In this document: piece after piece, positions 11,109 through 23,434 of the stretch
How positions within the stretch are numbered: the first letter of the stretch is position 1
How the letters are laid out: every line of letters starts with the position of its first letter
Assembly: GCA_947646735.1 (NCBI GenBank)
Contig: CANTFK010000024.1
Location: 124,001-188,000, forward strand
Source: Peronospora farinosa
Taxonomy: Eukaryota > Oomycota > Peronosporomycetes > Peronosporales > Peronosporaceae
Direction of reading: 5' to 3'
Length of the DNA stretch: 64,000 nt
Translations under genes and position numbers: made by a program
The notes under the pieces: generated by a model
The model's database searches: none
Told to the model about the DNA's origin: nothing
The model's input: only the letters and a program-made list of their open reading frames with translations

Positions 11109-14100
11109 ATGAGCCTTACCGGCGCGGGCGTTATCGCCTCCGTCGTGGGCATTTTGGGTGGGTTGTCGCTGTCTTGCGGTGGCTGGTCATCGCTTTCCCT
11201 CGGCGCCCGTTCCCTCTTCGTAACAACGCAGTTCGTGTCAGCCTTTGCCATGTACGACCATCACTCTTGTATTCATTTTCTGTCTTTTTTTTACTGACTT
11301 TACAACATGATATCATTTTGCAGGGGCTTTGTCGTTGCCTTTTCTGCCATCGTTTCCCTCACTGATACAAATGAATGGGTTGCCGTTGCTGCTGGTGGTG
11401 GAGCCGGTTTCCTTGTCTCCCTTATCGTGGGCTTTGTGACACTTTTTGGACCGTACATTCTCATCCTTATCACAGGTGGCGTTATCGCCTCGTACCTTTT
11501 ACTCTTTGATGCCTTTAATGGTATTACTGTCTTCCCGGAAGACAATCAACTTGCTCGACAGGAATTTGTCATTGCATTTATGATTATTTTTGAGCTCGTG
11601 TGTTGCTCCAATTCCAAGACGATTGAGTTGGAAAATCATCGCTTTAAATACGTCGTCTTCTCATCCATTACCGGTGGTTGGATGGCAGCAGATGGTATCT
11701 CCCGTTTCATCGACTCAGCTGCAGTACTGTCCAATGTTGCCTACCTATCTATTCAAGAAGGTGGTAAGGCCGCTTTAAAAGGCATGGATGCAGGCTCTCA
11801 GACGCTCATGTTTGTAATTTGGGCCATTGTCGTCGTGATTGGCGGACTCAACCAGCTCTCTATGCGCTGGGGACTCATGTGTTATAACCGCGTCGGCGCA
11901 CACGCACAGCTTGGTCCCGTCGAGGAACAGATGCCGGAGCTACCGACGGGCGCGACGCTTCCTGCTCAAGTCATGACCGAACGCGTTCGTCTTGTATGTG
12001 AAAATTGTTTCGCAACGGTGCCCAGTGGTACTGCATTTTGTACTGAGTGTGGTGAGGCCATGCCTTCGGACGATGTAAACCCTGACGTCAGCATCTCGCA
12101 GGCGCAGATGCCGTCAGTCTCAATGAACAACAAGAGTCAAGCGCCTGATCGCTGGCAGCAAGTTCCACACCGGACGTTCCTTAGCACGACGTCTTTTGTT
12201 GACCCCAAGCACGCGAAAGAAGGTGGTGTCAGCATGAAGGACAATGGTCGAAGCATCCGTTTTATGGATTCCGGCGTGCAAGGCCCTGACGGCAAGATGA
12301 GCCAGTACAATGATTCCATTGCTGGTGTTCGCAACTATTACGAGCCTTCGTTTCGATCGTTTGCTATGTCGACGTACTCTATTGCAAATCGCGCTGCTGA
12401 GCCCGTTGAAACACCCAATATTCGCAAGTACAAGATGTCGGGCAGTGGTATGTTCCACGTTTTCTACTTCGGCACGGCTTGCACTGGTATTGTCTGGCTG
12501 TACTACTTGACAACAATGTACCCACAGCAATACTTTTGCGACCACGCTCGTCCTACGCTGCCTTGCAGTGCGTTGCCCGTCAGTGAGACCGGAGGCTGCT
12601 TCAGTTCAACGGTGAACTTTGACGCCAATTCTGGTGATGGATACTGCATTAGGAACGTGCCGTTCATGTCATGGATCATGTACGCAATGATGATCTTTAG
12701 TGAGTTTCTCAATTTCTTCCTGGGACTGCTTTTCAATTTCAGTATGTGGCGCCCGATTCGTCGCGGTGCTCGGTACATGAACGACTTTAAGCCGCCAATT
12801 CCGAAAGAGCAGTGGCCTACGGTCGACATTTTCTTGTGTCATTACATGGAACCTGTTACGGATTCAATGCAGACACTGAAGAATTGTTTGGCAATGCAAT
12901 ATCCCCCGGAGCTGCTTCACATTTTTGTTCTTGATGATGGTTACACCAAGTCTGTGTGGGATGCAAACAACCACTTCAAGGTAACGGTGAACACGAAGGT
13001 GATTGAGATCTGTGGTGATTTACGCGGCGATCTCGCACGTCTCATGCACGAGCGTATTGTCGGTCCTGTGCAGGACGACCAGAGCTTGAAGACGTGGCGT
13101 CGCCAGCACAGTTCTGTTCGTGAACTCCGCAAGGAGGGAGGCAAGGGTGTGCAGCGTCGTGACTGTGCTGTCGGTTCGCTTTCGGATGACTACGATTACC
13201 GAGACCGCGGTATTCCGCGTGTTACTTTCATTGGTCGCATGAAGCCCGAAACACATCACTCCAAGGCTGGTAACATTAACAACGCTTTGTTTAACGAAGG
13301 TGCTGATGGCAAGTATCTGTTGATTCTGGATAACGATATGAAGCCGCATCCAAAGTTTCTGCTTGCCGTGCTGCCGTTCTTCTTTTCGGAGGGCGAGGCT
13401 GTTGACGGCGGAGGCCGCCAATACAGCGATGACATTTCCTGGAACCAGGTTGCATATGTGCAGACTCCCCAGTACTTTGAAGACACGCCGCAACTGACGA
13501 TCATGGGCGATCCATGTGGTCACAAGAATACTATTTTCTTTGACGCCGTACAGTGTGGTCGTGATGGATTTGACTCGGCAGCTTTTGCCGGTACAAACGC
13601 TGTTTTCCGTCGCCAGGCCTTTGACTCGATCGGTGGCATTCAGTATGGTACCCAGACGGAAGATGCTTTCACGGGTAATGTGCTGCATACTTCTGGTTGG
13701 GATTCGGTGTACTTTCGCAAAGATTTCGAAGGTGATGCCAAGGATCGCATTCGTCTGTGTGAAGGTGCGGTGCCTGAAACGGTGGCTGCTGCCATGGGCC
13801 AAAAGAAGCGTTGGGCTAAGGGTGCTGTGCAGATTTTGCTGATGAAGAATGAAAGTGAGGTTGACCCGGACTGGCGCCCGCCACGCGTGCCTGCCCCGGA
13901 CCCAAAGCCATCTTTAACGTTTCCACGTAAGATGTTCTTCTACGATTCGGTGCTGTACCCGTTCGGCTCAATCCCTGCCTTGTGTTACGTGTCGATCGCT
14001 GTCTACTACTTGTGCACGGGTGACGCTCCGATCTACGCTCGTGGTACCAAGTTCCTGTACTCTTTCTTACCCGTGACGTTCTGCCGTTGGGTGCTGAATC

Positions 14101-14609
14101 TACTGGCTAATCGCGCTGTCGACAATAATGACGTGTGGCGCGCGCAACAGACATGGTTCTCCTTCTCGTTCATCACGATGATGGCTATCTTTGAAGCCGT
14201 TCAGGCGCGATTGACGGGCAAGGACAAGTCGTGGGCAAACACGGGTGCCGGTCAGAAGACATCGTGGACAGAAATTCCGAACGTGCTGTTCTTTTTTACA
14301 CTGCTGTTCAGTCAGCTGGTGGCGCTCATTCGCTTTTTTGAGTATGAGAACGCGACGAATCCATGGAATTACGTGTCTTCCATGTTCTTTGGCTTCTTCG
14401 TCATGAGCCAGTTTTACCCCATGGTTAAGATGAGTATCACGGAGTACTGTGGCTGGGATCACACTGCCGCTACATTTACGGCGAATGTGTTTGGCTCGCT
14501 GCTAGTGGTCTACATTGTGGTGTTCGTGCAGCTATGGCAGGTCTACTACGCAGGCAACCTTCAGGTGGCCCAGGGCACAGAACCAGGAGGAGGATCTGAT
14601 GCGTCTTAG
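11109..14609 (+). CDS. CesA3: Cellulose synthase CesA3
   Basis: Membrane-bound family 2 glycosyltransferase that polymerises UDP-glucose into cellulose for the oomycete wall. Two exons, 11109-11251 and 11324-14609, with a 72-nt GT-AG intron, give 1142 residues. Several N-terminal membrane segments come first, then a zinc ribbon (CxxC...CxxC, about 273-292). There is no PH domain, as known for CesA3 in contrast to CesA1/2/4. The catalytic parts are DDGY (about 585), DND (717-719), TED (826-828) and QKKRW (874-878), followed by a C-terminal membrane bundle. With this splice model residues 1105 and 1109 are Gly and Val. These are the positions at which substitutions in Plasmopara viticola and Phytophthora infestans CesA3 give mandipropamid (CAA fungicide) resistance, so both the gene identity and the exon model are supported. 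The allele here is of the sensitive type. Confidence 0.95.
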
Positions 14610-16181
14610 TCGACTGTCACGAAGACTCAGATGATGATCAACCGAAGAGGATAAAGACACGGCCAGGTAATGCATGCAGAGAGCAGAAGCGGTATTGTAG
14701 CCTATAAAGCGAGCCAGCGACGTGCTCCAAGCCGTGCGCCTTCGTCGTTATTTTCAATTGACTGAACATTTTCTTACGTAAAATTGTCCCTTGCTTACAT
14801 TGGAATGTGTCAATGGTATCGAAGGTGACAGATCCGAACGATAGTCCGTAATATCGGAACGGTTTGAGCATTGATGCTATTCTTTGTATTCTATCTGACT
14901 GTTGTGTCGAGTAAGTCAGTTGCAGACAAAATTGTTTTATCGAAGCCACGGATGAGGCCGCCGAATAGCTTTTGGCATGCGTCAACATACGAGCCATTTC
15001 ATTTAACTCAATTCTTACTTTCTAACATGCACGCTACGCTGCCTCATATTCAATTGATCCTGTCATACCAGGATATAATATCGATTTAAGCCGATCATTC
15101 AGCCTCATCACTTTGCATTTTGCTGCAAAGTCACCAAGCTCGAATTTCAAGAATGCCAGGATAATCAAGCGCTTGAGTGCTCAAACTGCAAGCACCCGAT
15201 GACTACTCAACTGCAAGATTGTGAGTTGTCATTTCCAGCGCAGCCCATGCCGTCTTGACTGTTGTTGGTAGCAAAAGTTACGCCGTTGATGCAGGTCGTT
15301 TTATAGTGCCACTCACGAAATCAACTTGGCAATATAAAGATGAATGTAGTGTTTCATATCGAGCAGACTGAATATAATATTGGGTAAAAAGTTAACAATT
15401 GATCTGAACACTTACTTTTGTCAAAGTGAGCTTGTCATCTGCACCCTACGCTAAAAGTGGTCGGACAGAAGAAGCTGCAATGTCGGATCGAGTGTATCTT
15501 CTCGTAACGACATTTATTCATCGCTGTCTGAGGACTTTTTTCTTCTTTCGCGATGTCGATGTACGATTGTCCGCGTAGGCGCGGGTTTTCAACAAATACT
15601 ACCAGTTGTAACGAGGTCACACAGCACATTTAGCAAAAGAAGTAAGTGCCGCTTGCAAGAGCATGCAAAAGTACTAGTAGACGACAATCCTCAAGTCCTA
15701 ATCTTGAGTACAATTAGCAAACCACACCATGCGATCATACCCAATAGTGAAGTTCGTAAAAGAGATCATAGGTAATGAATGATGTAAGCGTCAATTGTGT
15801 ATGTGCACTCTGTTGTAGTAAAGATTAACGTAATATCATAGGGTCAAAGTTGAGCGTGGTATTCGTGTAGCCATCATTGCCGTCCAGCGTCCAGCATAAT
15901 TTTTTTTTGTTAGCCAGTTTTGTATTACAATTTAAAATACACATAACTCTTCGGAGAGCGCTATTTATCTAGTATTTTTTTGTTAACTAGCCCACCTTCC
16001 AAAATTTATCGACATCTGATGCAGGATAATACGCGCTATTTCCGCTAAAAATGTATTCGCTTTCAATCGTAGGTTTTAAAAAAGTCTGTTTGTCTCGGTC
16101 TTTATATCCAATCAGAAAGAGAGATTCCTCTCTTTCAAAAGTAACGATTAAGTAGCATCACTCTATTTCTCTATCTTTATC
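14610..16181. other. Intergenic, nothing recognised
   Basis: 1.57 kb, AT-rich, with only short ORFs. Terminal inverted repeats for the following MULE-like gene were looked for and not seen. Confidence 0.4.
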
Positions 16182-18101
16182 ATGCCTCGTAGCGTCAAGA
16201 TATCAGCGGATGCGCCAGGCGTGACCGTAACGACAGTGGACAAACGCTCGTTGACTTTACGCCGTGGCTTGACATTTTCAGATCGTCCAAGTGCAACCAT
16301 TTTTTTCCAGGATTTTGCCAAAGCTCAAGGTAAACGTCTTGTTATCAATAAGAAAAAATCTGGGGGTGCGCAATACGAATATGTTTGCGCCAGTCGGTTA
16401 CATCCGTGCAACTTTCGTATTAAGTTGCTCAAGAGTCGCAGTGCGCAAAGTTCGCATTTTTTTGTCAGTTCGTTTTTTGCACAACATTCGGTGGATTGTA
16501 TTAGTGCCCCCAAACTTACGGTGCGCCAAGCTGCTGACGTTCTATTGGGTGAAAATGGGACACCCACTAATGTAGCCAGTGTGAAACAGCTACAAGAACA
16601 ATTGCACCAATCCAGTGGTGAATTAATATCCTCTCGAAAAGCATATCGAGTACGCGACCGAATTTTACATTTAGCAGCCGGAGAATTTACAAAAGGATTT
16701 CAGCGACTTGAAAGTTTATTAACAGGTTTTCAAACGAAAAATCCTGGAACTCATATAGCCTTTGAGACAGACGAGACATCGGGGATATTTCAAAGAGCAT
16801 TTGTAGCACATCCCTTTATAAGGGAATATCAGCAAACAAAAGGATTACAACCACTTTTTGGAATGGAGACAGCATCTTTAACAAGTATGAATTATTGTGG
16901 CCAAATGTTTATTATCTTGGGCAAAGATGGCAATAATCAAATAATTCCATTATGTGTTGCAGTAGCACCACAAGCAGATATGGAAAATTGGAAATGGTTC
17001 TTGACAAATTGTCAACAAGCACAGCTGAATTTGTCTAGAGGAATAATTATTGCAGATAGAACAAGAACATTAATGTCAGCTGCAGAAGGACGGAAATTGA
17101 CCATTAGACAATGCACACAACATATTATTTTGAATTTAAAAGTGATCATCAAGGATTTGGTGACAGTCCAAGTGGAAGATTTAATTTGGCGAGCACAAGC
17201 TGCTGAAAGTGAAGCCGAATTTACTTCGTGTCTCGGAATGATTGGGTTGATATGTCCAGCAGCAGAAAGTTACTTACGAAATCTCGATCCCCATACATGG
17301 ACACTGTTTTGTGTGGCACAAAAGGTTAAGCTTTACGGTTGGAATTCTACGCTTTTTTCGATGGAAGACAACAAGACGGTGCTTTGTCTTGCTCCATACG
17401 ACTTGATGCAGCATTATATGGAAAAGTTCATGACACACGCTTACAACCAAAGTGTACATGCTAAAAAATGGATTGAGGAGGGTAAAACTTTTACCAAATA
17501 TGCGGAAAAATTACTTACGGAACAGCGTGATGCGGCCAATTTTCAGGTCGTCCAGCCGTCGAACGATGGTATTACATTTGTGACAGAATCGCGCTCGTTC
17601 CCGCCTCGACGCTATCGCGTGGACTTGAACCAATGCGTGTGCTCATGTGCATATTTACTGCAGATGGGCGTGCCCTGCCGCCACTTCTTAGCTGCGCTAG
17701 CATTTTTTAAGCGTTCGAGTGAAGAAGAGAATTTTATGGATGCGTGTTTTAGGGTCACGACCTTCGCGGAGCAATATGACACTCAACGTACGGGCAGCAT
17801 AGAGTTACTGCTGGACTCTGAGTTACAAGAAAATCATGCAGTAAGAGCTCCCGTCGTGGCCCGCAAGCGTGGACGCCCCAAATCGAAGCCTTTTTCTGAG
17901 AATGATGAGGTGTTGATGATGCCTGCAGTTGCAAGTGTCCTACTGAATGGTAATACCAGTTTGTTGTTAGACAGTGAGGATGCGCAAGAAAAACGGCAAT
18001 GTTCGACTTGCGGCCTGACAGGACATAGCAAGCGCACTTGTAAACAAAATGCACGTGCATCCTCTACGTTGCATGAAGTTGCACCTGACATGATATTCTA
18101 G
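16182..18101 (+). CDS. MULE-type transposase-derived SWIM zinc-finger protein
   Basis: An intact 639-codon ORF with the order of a Mutator-like transposase. An N-terminal FAR1/FLYWCH-like DNA-binding region (about 30-115) has a Cys/His pattern. The core (about 190-350) has the conserved MENWKWFL stretch, an IIIADRTRT segment holding an Asp, and CTQHIILN. A SWIM finger (CxC...CxxH, around CVCSCAYLLQMGVPCRHF, about 485-505), an AT-hook (KRGRPKSK, about 564) and a CCHC knuckle (CSTCGLTGHSKRTC) follow. At the first catalytic position the sequence reads MET where active enzymes have an Asp-Gly/Ala-Thr type motif, so Asp appears replaced by Glu. The intact frame, without visible inverted repeats, suggests a domesticated gene. 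A recently immobilised transposon is the alternative. Confidence 0.8.
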   Translation: MPRSVKISADAPGVTVTTVDKRSLTLRRGLTFSDRPSATIFFQDFAKAQGKRLVINKKKSGGAQYEYVCASRLHPCNFRIKLLKSRSAQSSHFFVSSFFAQHSVDCISAPKLTVRQAADVLLGENGTPTNVASVKQLQEQLHQSSGELISSRKAYRVRDRILHLAAGEFTKGFQRLESLLTGFQTKNPGTHIAFETDETSGIFQRAFVAHPFIREYQQTKGLQPLFGMETASLTSMNYCGQMFIILGKDGNNQIIPLCVAVAPQADMENWKWFLTNCQQAQLNLSRGIIIADRTRTLMSAAEGRKLTIRQCTQHIILNLKVIIKDLVTVQVEDLIWRAQAAESEAEFTSCLGMIGLICPAAESYLRNLDPHTWTLFCVAQKVKLYGWNSTLFSMEDNKTVLCLAPYDLMQHYMEKFMTHAYNQSVHAKKWIEEGKTFTKYAEKLLTEQRDAANFQVVQPSNDGITFVTESRSFPPRRYRVDLNQCVCSCAYLLQMGVPCRHFLAALAFFKRSSEEENFMDACFRVTTFAEQYDTQRTGSIELLLDSELQENHAVRAPVVARKRGRPKSKPFSENDEVLMMPAVASVLLNGNTSLLLDSEDAQEKRQCSTCGLTGHSKRTCKQNARASSTLHEVAPDMIF

Positions 18102-19029
18102 ATGTCTTGGTTGTGACTGGGCAAAAGACAATATGATTTCAGACGGAGTGAAGGTTCACCAGCATCTGGTGTATTGTTGCGGTCATTGCAAATATTTGGA
18201 TCACTTGCTGGTAGTTGTGAATTTCTACTTTGATTGCAAGTTGCATTGCAAAACACTGGAGTTCTGCATTTTTCCAATTGACCGATAAGGGCCTAACAAA
18301 GAGACCGACTTAGAAGGACACGCGCAACATGAAGTCGCCATGAGAGACATCAAACGTGCTTTTTGCCCTACAACGCACAAGAAAATAGTCATTTCTGTGC
18401 AGGCATTCATTAATTGGACATCGACATTGAACGTAAAACCCAAATACCGCGAGGTCCGCAAGTTGGTGGAGGTGGCCTGTGTCAAATGCGCGTATGATAC
18501 GATAAATGACACAACGAACTTGAAGCAGTTAGCTAAAGACGCGGACGAGCTCGAGAAATAATCCTGGCCCAAGTGCCGTCCCTCGTGGTGCTGAGTCATA
18601 TGACTTGCAAGACGGTAGCAATATGAAGAACAACGCCGGACACGCAGTGTTTGCTGCTTTGAGTACACGAGCTACAACTCATGCGGGTTATCGCGTTCAC
18701 CGCCTAATTGTTAGTGAGCCTACGACTGCAATTAGACAGTGAACGCGCATTTAGGAGACTTCAGCAAGTACTCGACGGAGAAAGAGCAGCGAGCTTTTGT
18801 TGTGCGGACTTGGCTGAAAGGACGGTCACGACAGCGACGTGAGCAAGATCGAGGTGTAAAATCTGCGACTTGTTCTACTTCATTTCTTGAGCATCGCACG
18901 AGACTTTGAGTGGCACTTGCCTCAAATTATCGAAGTCAATCAATGAGAAGAAGCGGGACCGCGGGAATCTGTACTATTCGTTGAGAAGATGAGATTTTCC
19001 GTACACGTGAGAAAGATCAGGAAGGAGTG
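18102..19029. other. Intergenic, nothing clear
   Basis: A 73-codon plus-strand ORF at 18340-18561 has no recognisable motif. The rest shows no open frame of note. Confidence 0.35.
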
Positions 19030-19269
19030 ATGGGTTTGATGACAGTTTGGCAGATAGATGCTTCGATTCAATTCGTGTTGCAAGAGTTGCAGCGGTTTAC
19101 GACCATGGAATTACAGGGCGTTTCGTTAAAAGACGTCGGTCACACTCCACGAGTATAGCAGCAGACACAAGTAGTTGCTGGTATTTTGCACGGCATTAAA
19201 TTCTCACGTGGTTTGTACTTTATGTCACCCACGATAAAGTCTATGGAGATGCAATTGCGCATGAAGTGA
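19030..19269 (+). pseudogene. Cystatin-like cysteine protease inhibitor relic
   Basis: One 80-codon frame interrupted by a single TAG (19156-19158). It reads a cystatin-like N-terminal helix (LQELQRFTTMELQ) and then, after the stop, the inhibitory-loop signature QVVAG followed by a beta strand-like stretch (ILHGIKF). Oomycetes use secreted cystatins (EPIC proteins) against host proteases and keep cytosolic ones too. No signal peptide is visible here. The match rests mainly on QVVAG and helix spacing. Confidence 0.5.
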
Positions 19270-20291
19270 CGCCGGATGTAGCGTCACGTATTGATGATAT
19301 AAGGACCATGGCAAATTGTCACTCATGTCGAAAGGGTACAAACTGAGTGTAAATTAATGGTGTGTTGTATGGATGGACCCGGAGCTAAGTGTGAATTGAA
19401 CTCGTTTTACTAGAGACCAAGAATTTGATTTTGACTTGATCCGTGCAACTAGACAAGTGGAAGGACATTTGTCATTCTGGCATGAGAGACTCGCTCACAT
19501 TTGTCTTTAATACGTTAACATAATGACGGACAGAAGTACGATAAAGACGCCGTATATAGGTTTAGATTTATATTTAGACGCCTTGTCTCAATTGTCATTT
19601 TCTTTTTTTGGGAATATTCTAGGTCATTTTTCTACTTGATCGCATCAATAAGCACCTCGTATCGTAATTATTCGCAAACTTTGTCAAAAGTAGTGACTGC
19701 ATGGCAAACTTTCGAGCAACAACATGTCCAGTTCTCAGTTTTATACTTCAAGTTGTTTTTCACTAAATGTCTTGCAACGAAGAAGCTTAAAATGTCCTCC
19801 CTCCTCGATTATAACGTGATGTTGTTTACGTATTCCGTCTCGTCGTGTGCCACCCTCACATCACTGACCCTTGTCCTTGTCCCAAGAGTCTCTTGCTTGC
19901 ACAACTAATACCCTCTGATATCCGACCTGGCTACTTAGTAAGTTTTTATATCACAATAGCTTAGTTGAAAGATTTTTTTAGACCTGTTATATTAAATATT
20001 GTTTATCCAAACTCAAGATCCGTGTGCTGTCGTAACGCCCGAGAAAAAAACTTGTTCCCCGTCTACGTCACACTGGCGTACATGTCGTCTGATCGCTATT
20101 GTTATCCCTATACAATATCCCAGTGTAAAAGTAGCCAGGGGAGAGAGAGACGAACGCCACGCAGCCGCTTGCATCAGTTTCATTCGTTCCTCACAGTTCC
20201 ATTGTACATCAGAGTGTTGGTCAGTCAGCTCAGCTACCTTCCTCTGTGTGTCTCAACCAATCAGATACCTCCACCTCCCTCTTTCTAATTC
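19270..20291. other. Intergenic with possible Copia trace, upstream of PH-CesA
   Basis: Near 19470-19510 the plus strand reads FWHERLAHICL, which resembles the gag-pre-integrase motif of Copia elements; it is surrounded by stops. The last few hundred bases should hold the promoter of the PH-domain cellulose synthase. A TCAGTTTCATTC stretch near 20173 loosely resembles the oomycete initiator. Confidence 0.35.
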
Positions 20292-23200
20292 ATGGCCAAT
20301 CGACATCCTCCTGACCTCGGTACGCTGCCAGAAGACAGTCAATTTGATCATACGCCTGTCTTGGGCTTACAATATCATCAACAATTGTCTTCCTCTGCCG
20401 CAAAAAGCAAGCAACGTCTCTCTCAGTCATCCATGGATGCCCAAAATGCAATCAGTGAACTCACAAAAGCCAAAGAACATGATAATGTCGGAACAATCAC
20501 AGTTCATGGATGGATGCATAAACAAGGGAGTCGGAAATTTAAAGGTCCGGTGGCAAAAAGTTGGCGCAAACGGTATTTTGCACTTGAAGGGGCAAAAATA
20601 TACTATTTTCAGAATGATGTCGATTGTCGCAAATATTTCAATTCACGGAATGGGGAATTAGTGATTGGAGCAGTGGATTTACGCGATGCGTTTAAATTGG
20701 AACAGAGTGAACGTCTTGATTTACCAGCACGAGGCATTGTCATTCATACTCGTCATCGAGCATGGCTCATGTGTCCAGAGACAGACCAGGATTTTACCAT
20801 GTGGTTTGATGCCTTGGAATTTACTGTGATGTCAGCTGGTTCTGGAAATGTCGTGAAACGCGATCTTCCAAATGTTCGTGTCTATGAAATGAAAGGACGA
20901 TTTAGTTATCGTTTTTGGTATGTAATCTTTGTCATTACAGCTCTTATTGAGCTAGCAGGGATTGTTCTGTGGTTTCCATTAGGTATTGAACCCTGTGATG
21001 TGAAATACAAGACGGAAACATGTGATGAAATTCAATTGCTTTATGCTGAGACACTTCAATGTGGTGACAAACCATTTAATGGCATGTGGGATCCTCCACA
21101 GTGGTACCACTGGTCAGGTGGGATTGAGACGGTACGATGTTTCAAAGAACCTCATATTGGGGATTGGGTCTCGTACTTTCTCTTTTACTTTTCCGAGTTT
21201 ATCAGTATTTCGTTGGGGTTTCTATACTACTTGGGAATGTGGCGACCCGTGCGTCGTGGAGCTCGGTATCTTCGTGATTTTGAACCACATTTTCCACCGG
21301 AAAAGGTAAAATTTACCTTAATTTTTCTTTGTTTTTTGTGATACGAAAATGAGGTTTTCTATGCTAATTTTGTTTCCTTTTTTTCTAGTGGCCGACGGTT
21401 GATATAATGTTGTGTCATTATGCTGAACCAGCAGATGATACCATTGCAACACTGGAGAAGATTATGAATTTGGATTATCCACCTCATCTTTTTCATGTCT
21501 GGATCTGTGACGATGGATATTGTAAATCCAAGTGGGAAGCGGGTAGTCAAGTACCTAAAGTCAGTGTTAATACTGGTGTGATTGAAGATGCTGGTGATGT
21601 TCGTCACGAAGTGGCTCAATTCATGTACGATCGTGTGTGTGAGTCGTATGAGCTGGAGGTGGATGAGTGGCGCAAAGAACACACGACTGTAAAGATGCCG
21701 ACGGATGCGAATCCACGGATTGTGAACCGTATTGATTGTGCTGTTGGCTCGGTCCGTGATGATTACCATTATCACGGGCTGCCCAAGCTGACGTTTGTTG
21801 GACGTATTAAGCCACCTGTACACCACTCAAAGGCTGGAAACATTAATAATGTATTGTACAATGAAGGAGCTTGTGGTCGCTACGCTATCATTCTGGATAA
21901 CGACATGAAGCCCCACGAGATGTTTATTCAAGCGACACTTCCGTTCTTTTTTGATGCACCACAGAACTCTAAGATTACACGGTGCTGTGCTCCTGGCTGT
22001 GGTGACATTGGCAAGATTTGTTGTGCACTGTGTCAGTCAGCCGGAGTGCCGGAAGCCCAGATCATGTACTGCTCGAAGGACTGCTACAATGCATCGGGAC
22101 ACGTCAAGTCGAGTGTTCACCGTCGTCAGACGCAAAATACCATGTCGGAACGCATGATGTGTGCTAGCTGTGGCAGCAAGATCAATCAAGCAAACGGGTT
22201 GTGTCGCAAGTGCAATCGTGCGGTGAGCCGACGTAGCAGCAACCCGTTTGTGGGTGTTTCAGCTGATGATTATTCGGACCACGTTTCGGTGAACCAGGTT
22301 GGTTATGTGCAGACACCTCAGTACTTTGAGGACTGCCTGCAGTTGCGCCTCGGTGACCCGTGCGGTCACCGTAACTCGACGTTTTTTGATTCGGCGCAGA
22401 CTGGTATGGATGGATTCGACTGTGCTTCATTTGCTGGGACAAATGCCATTTTCCGCCGTGAAGCTCTCGACTCGGTTTGCGGTATCCAGTACGGATCATT
22501 GACGGAAGATGCTTACACTGGCAAGATGATGGTGGACAAGGGATGGAAGGGCTACTACTTCCGTAAGGATCTCGAAGGCGAGGAGGCTGACCGTATTCGT
22601 CTTGCAGAAGGTGCTGTGCCTGAGTCTGTGGCTGCTGCTTTGGCCCAGCGTAAGCGTTGGGCAAAGGGCAACTTCCAGATCTTTTTGCGCAACAAGAAGA
22701 GCTTGGTGGACCCCGAGTGGACACCACCGCAAGTTGAGCTGCCGCCAAAGCGCAAGATCAACAAGTTTATGCGCTGGGTATTCTTTATGAATTTGACAGT
22801 GTACCCAATCGGCTCTTTTCCGGCTATTTTCTTTTTCTACATCACTGGCTACTTCCTATACACTGGGCAAGCTCCGATATACACGTCCGGACTACGTCTA
22901 CTCATGGCTCTTGTACCTAAGATTGTGGCACAGAGTATTCTATCGGCTCTGTCAAATCGAACGGTTGACAACGACGACGTGCTGCGTAGTCAACAGACGT
23001 GGTTCTCGTACGCGTTTGTACACGTTATCGCTGTGTTTGAGACTTTCTACTGGAAGATCACGGGCAAAGAGGCCACGTGGGCCAACACGGGCGCTATTGG
23101 TGGCAACAGTATCATGGAGCTGCCGAACCTGTTGGTGTTCATGGCGATGGTATTCGGGATGATGTGGGATAGTGTGCGCTACTTTGCGGGCTACAATAAC

Positions 23201-23434
23201 GCGGCCACGACTCACGGCACTCCCCTCTACTTTGCGTCGCTGTTCTTGGGTGGTTTCTTGGCTAGTCAATTGGGCCCCATGGTGCGTATGAGCGTACAGA
23301 CGTACTTTGGCTGGAGTCACAAGAGTATGACGGACCAGGGCAACATGGTGGGCAGCTTTTCGCTTGCGTTCGTGCTCATTATCCTGTGTATCTGGGTGTA
23401 CGTCGAGACGCCCAACCACTCTATCTTTGGCTAA
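20292..23434 (+). CDS. PH-domain cellulose synthase (CesA1/2/4 class) with internal zinc-finger insert
   Basis: Family 2 glycosyltransferase making cellulose at the plasma membrane. Exons 20292-21305 and 21389-23434, separated by an 83-nt GT-AG intron, give 1019 residues. A PH domain occupies about 70-180 (GWMHKQG...KSWRKRYFAL...), the feature that separates CesA1, 2 and 4 from CesA3 in Phytophthora. Membrane segments follow (about 210-235 and near 300). The catalytic domain has DDGY (379), DND (508-510), TED (710-712) and QRKRW (758-762), then a C-terminal membrane bundle. Between DND and the conserved VNQVGYVQTPQYFED segment lies a Cys-rich insert of about 80 residues (537-615). Its first part resembles a MYND finger (CxxxC...CxxC...YCSKDC...H) and its second a zinc ribbon (CASCG...CRKC). 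I cannot say which of CesA1, 2 or 4 this is. The insert is in frame and free of stops. Confidence 0.9.

Noticed and set aside
13020..13802. 260-codon minus-strand ORF inside CesA3
   Set aside because: It lies fully antisense to the conserved catalytic core and has no family features; it is a codon-bias shadow.
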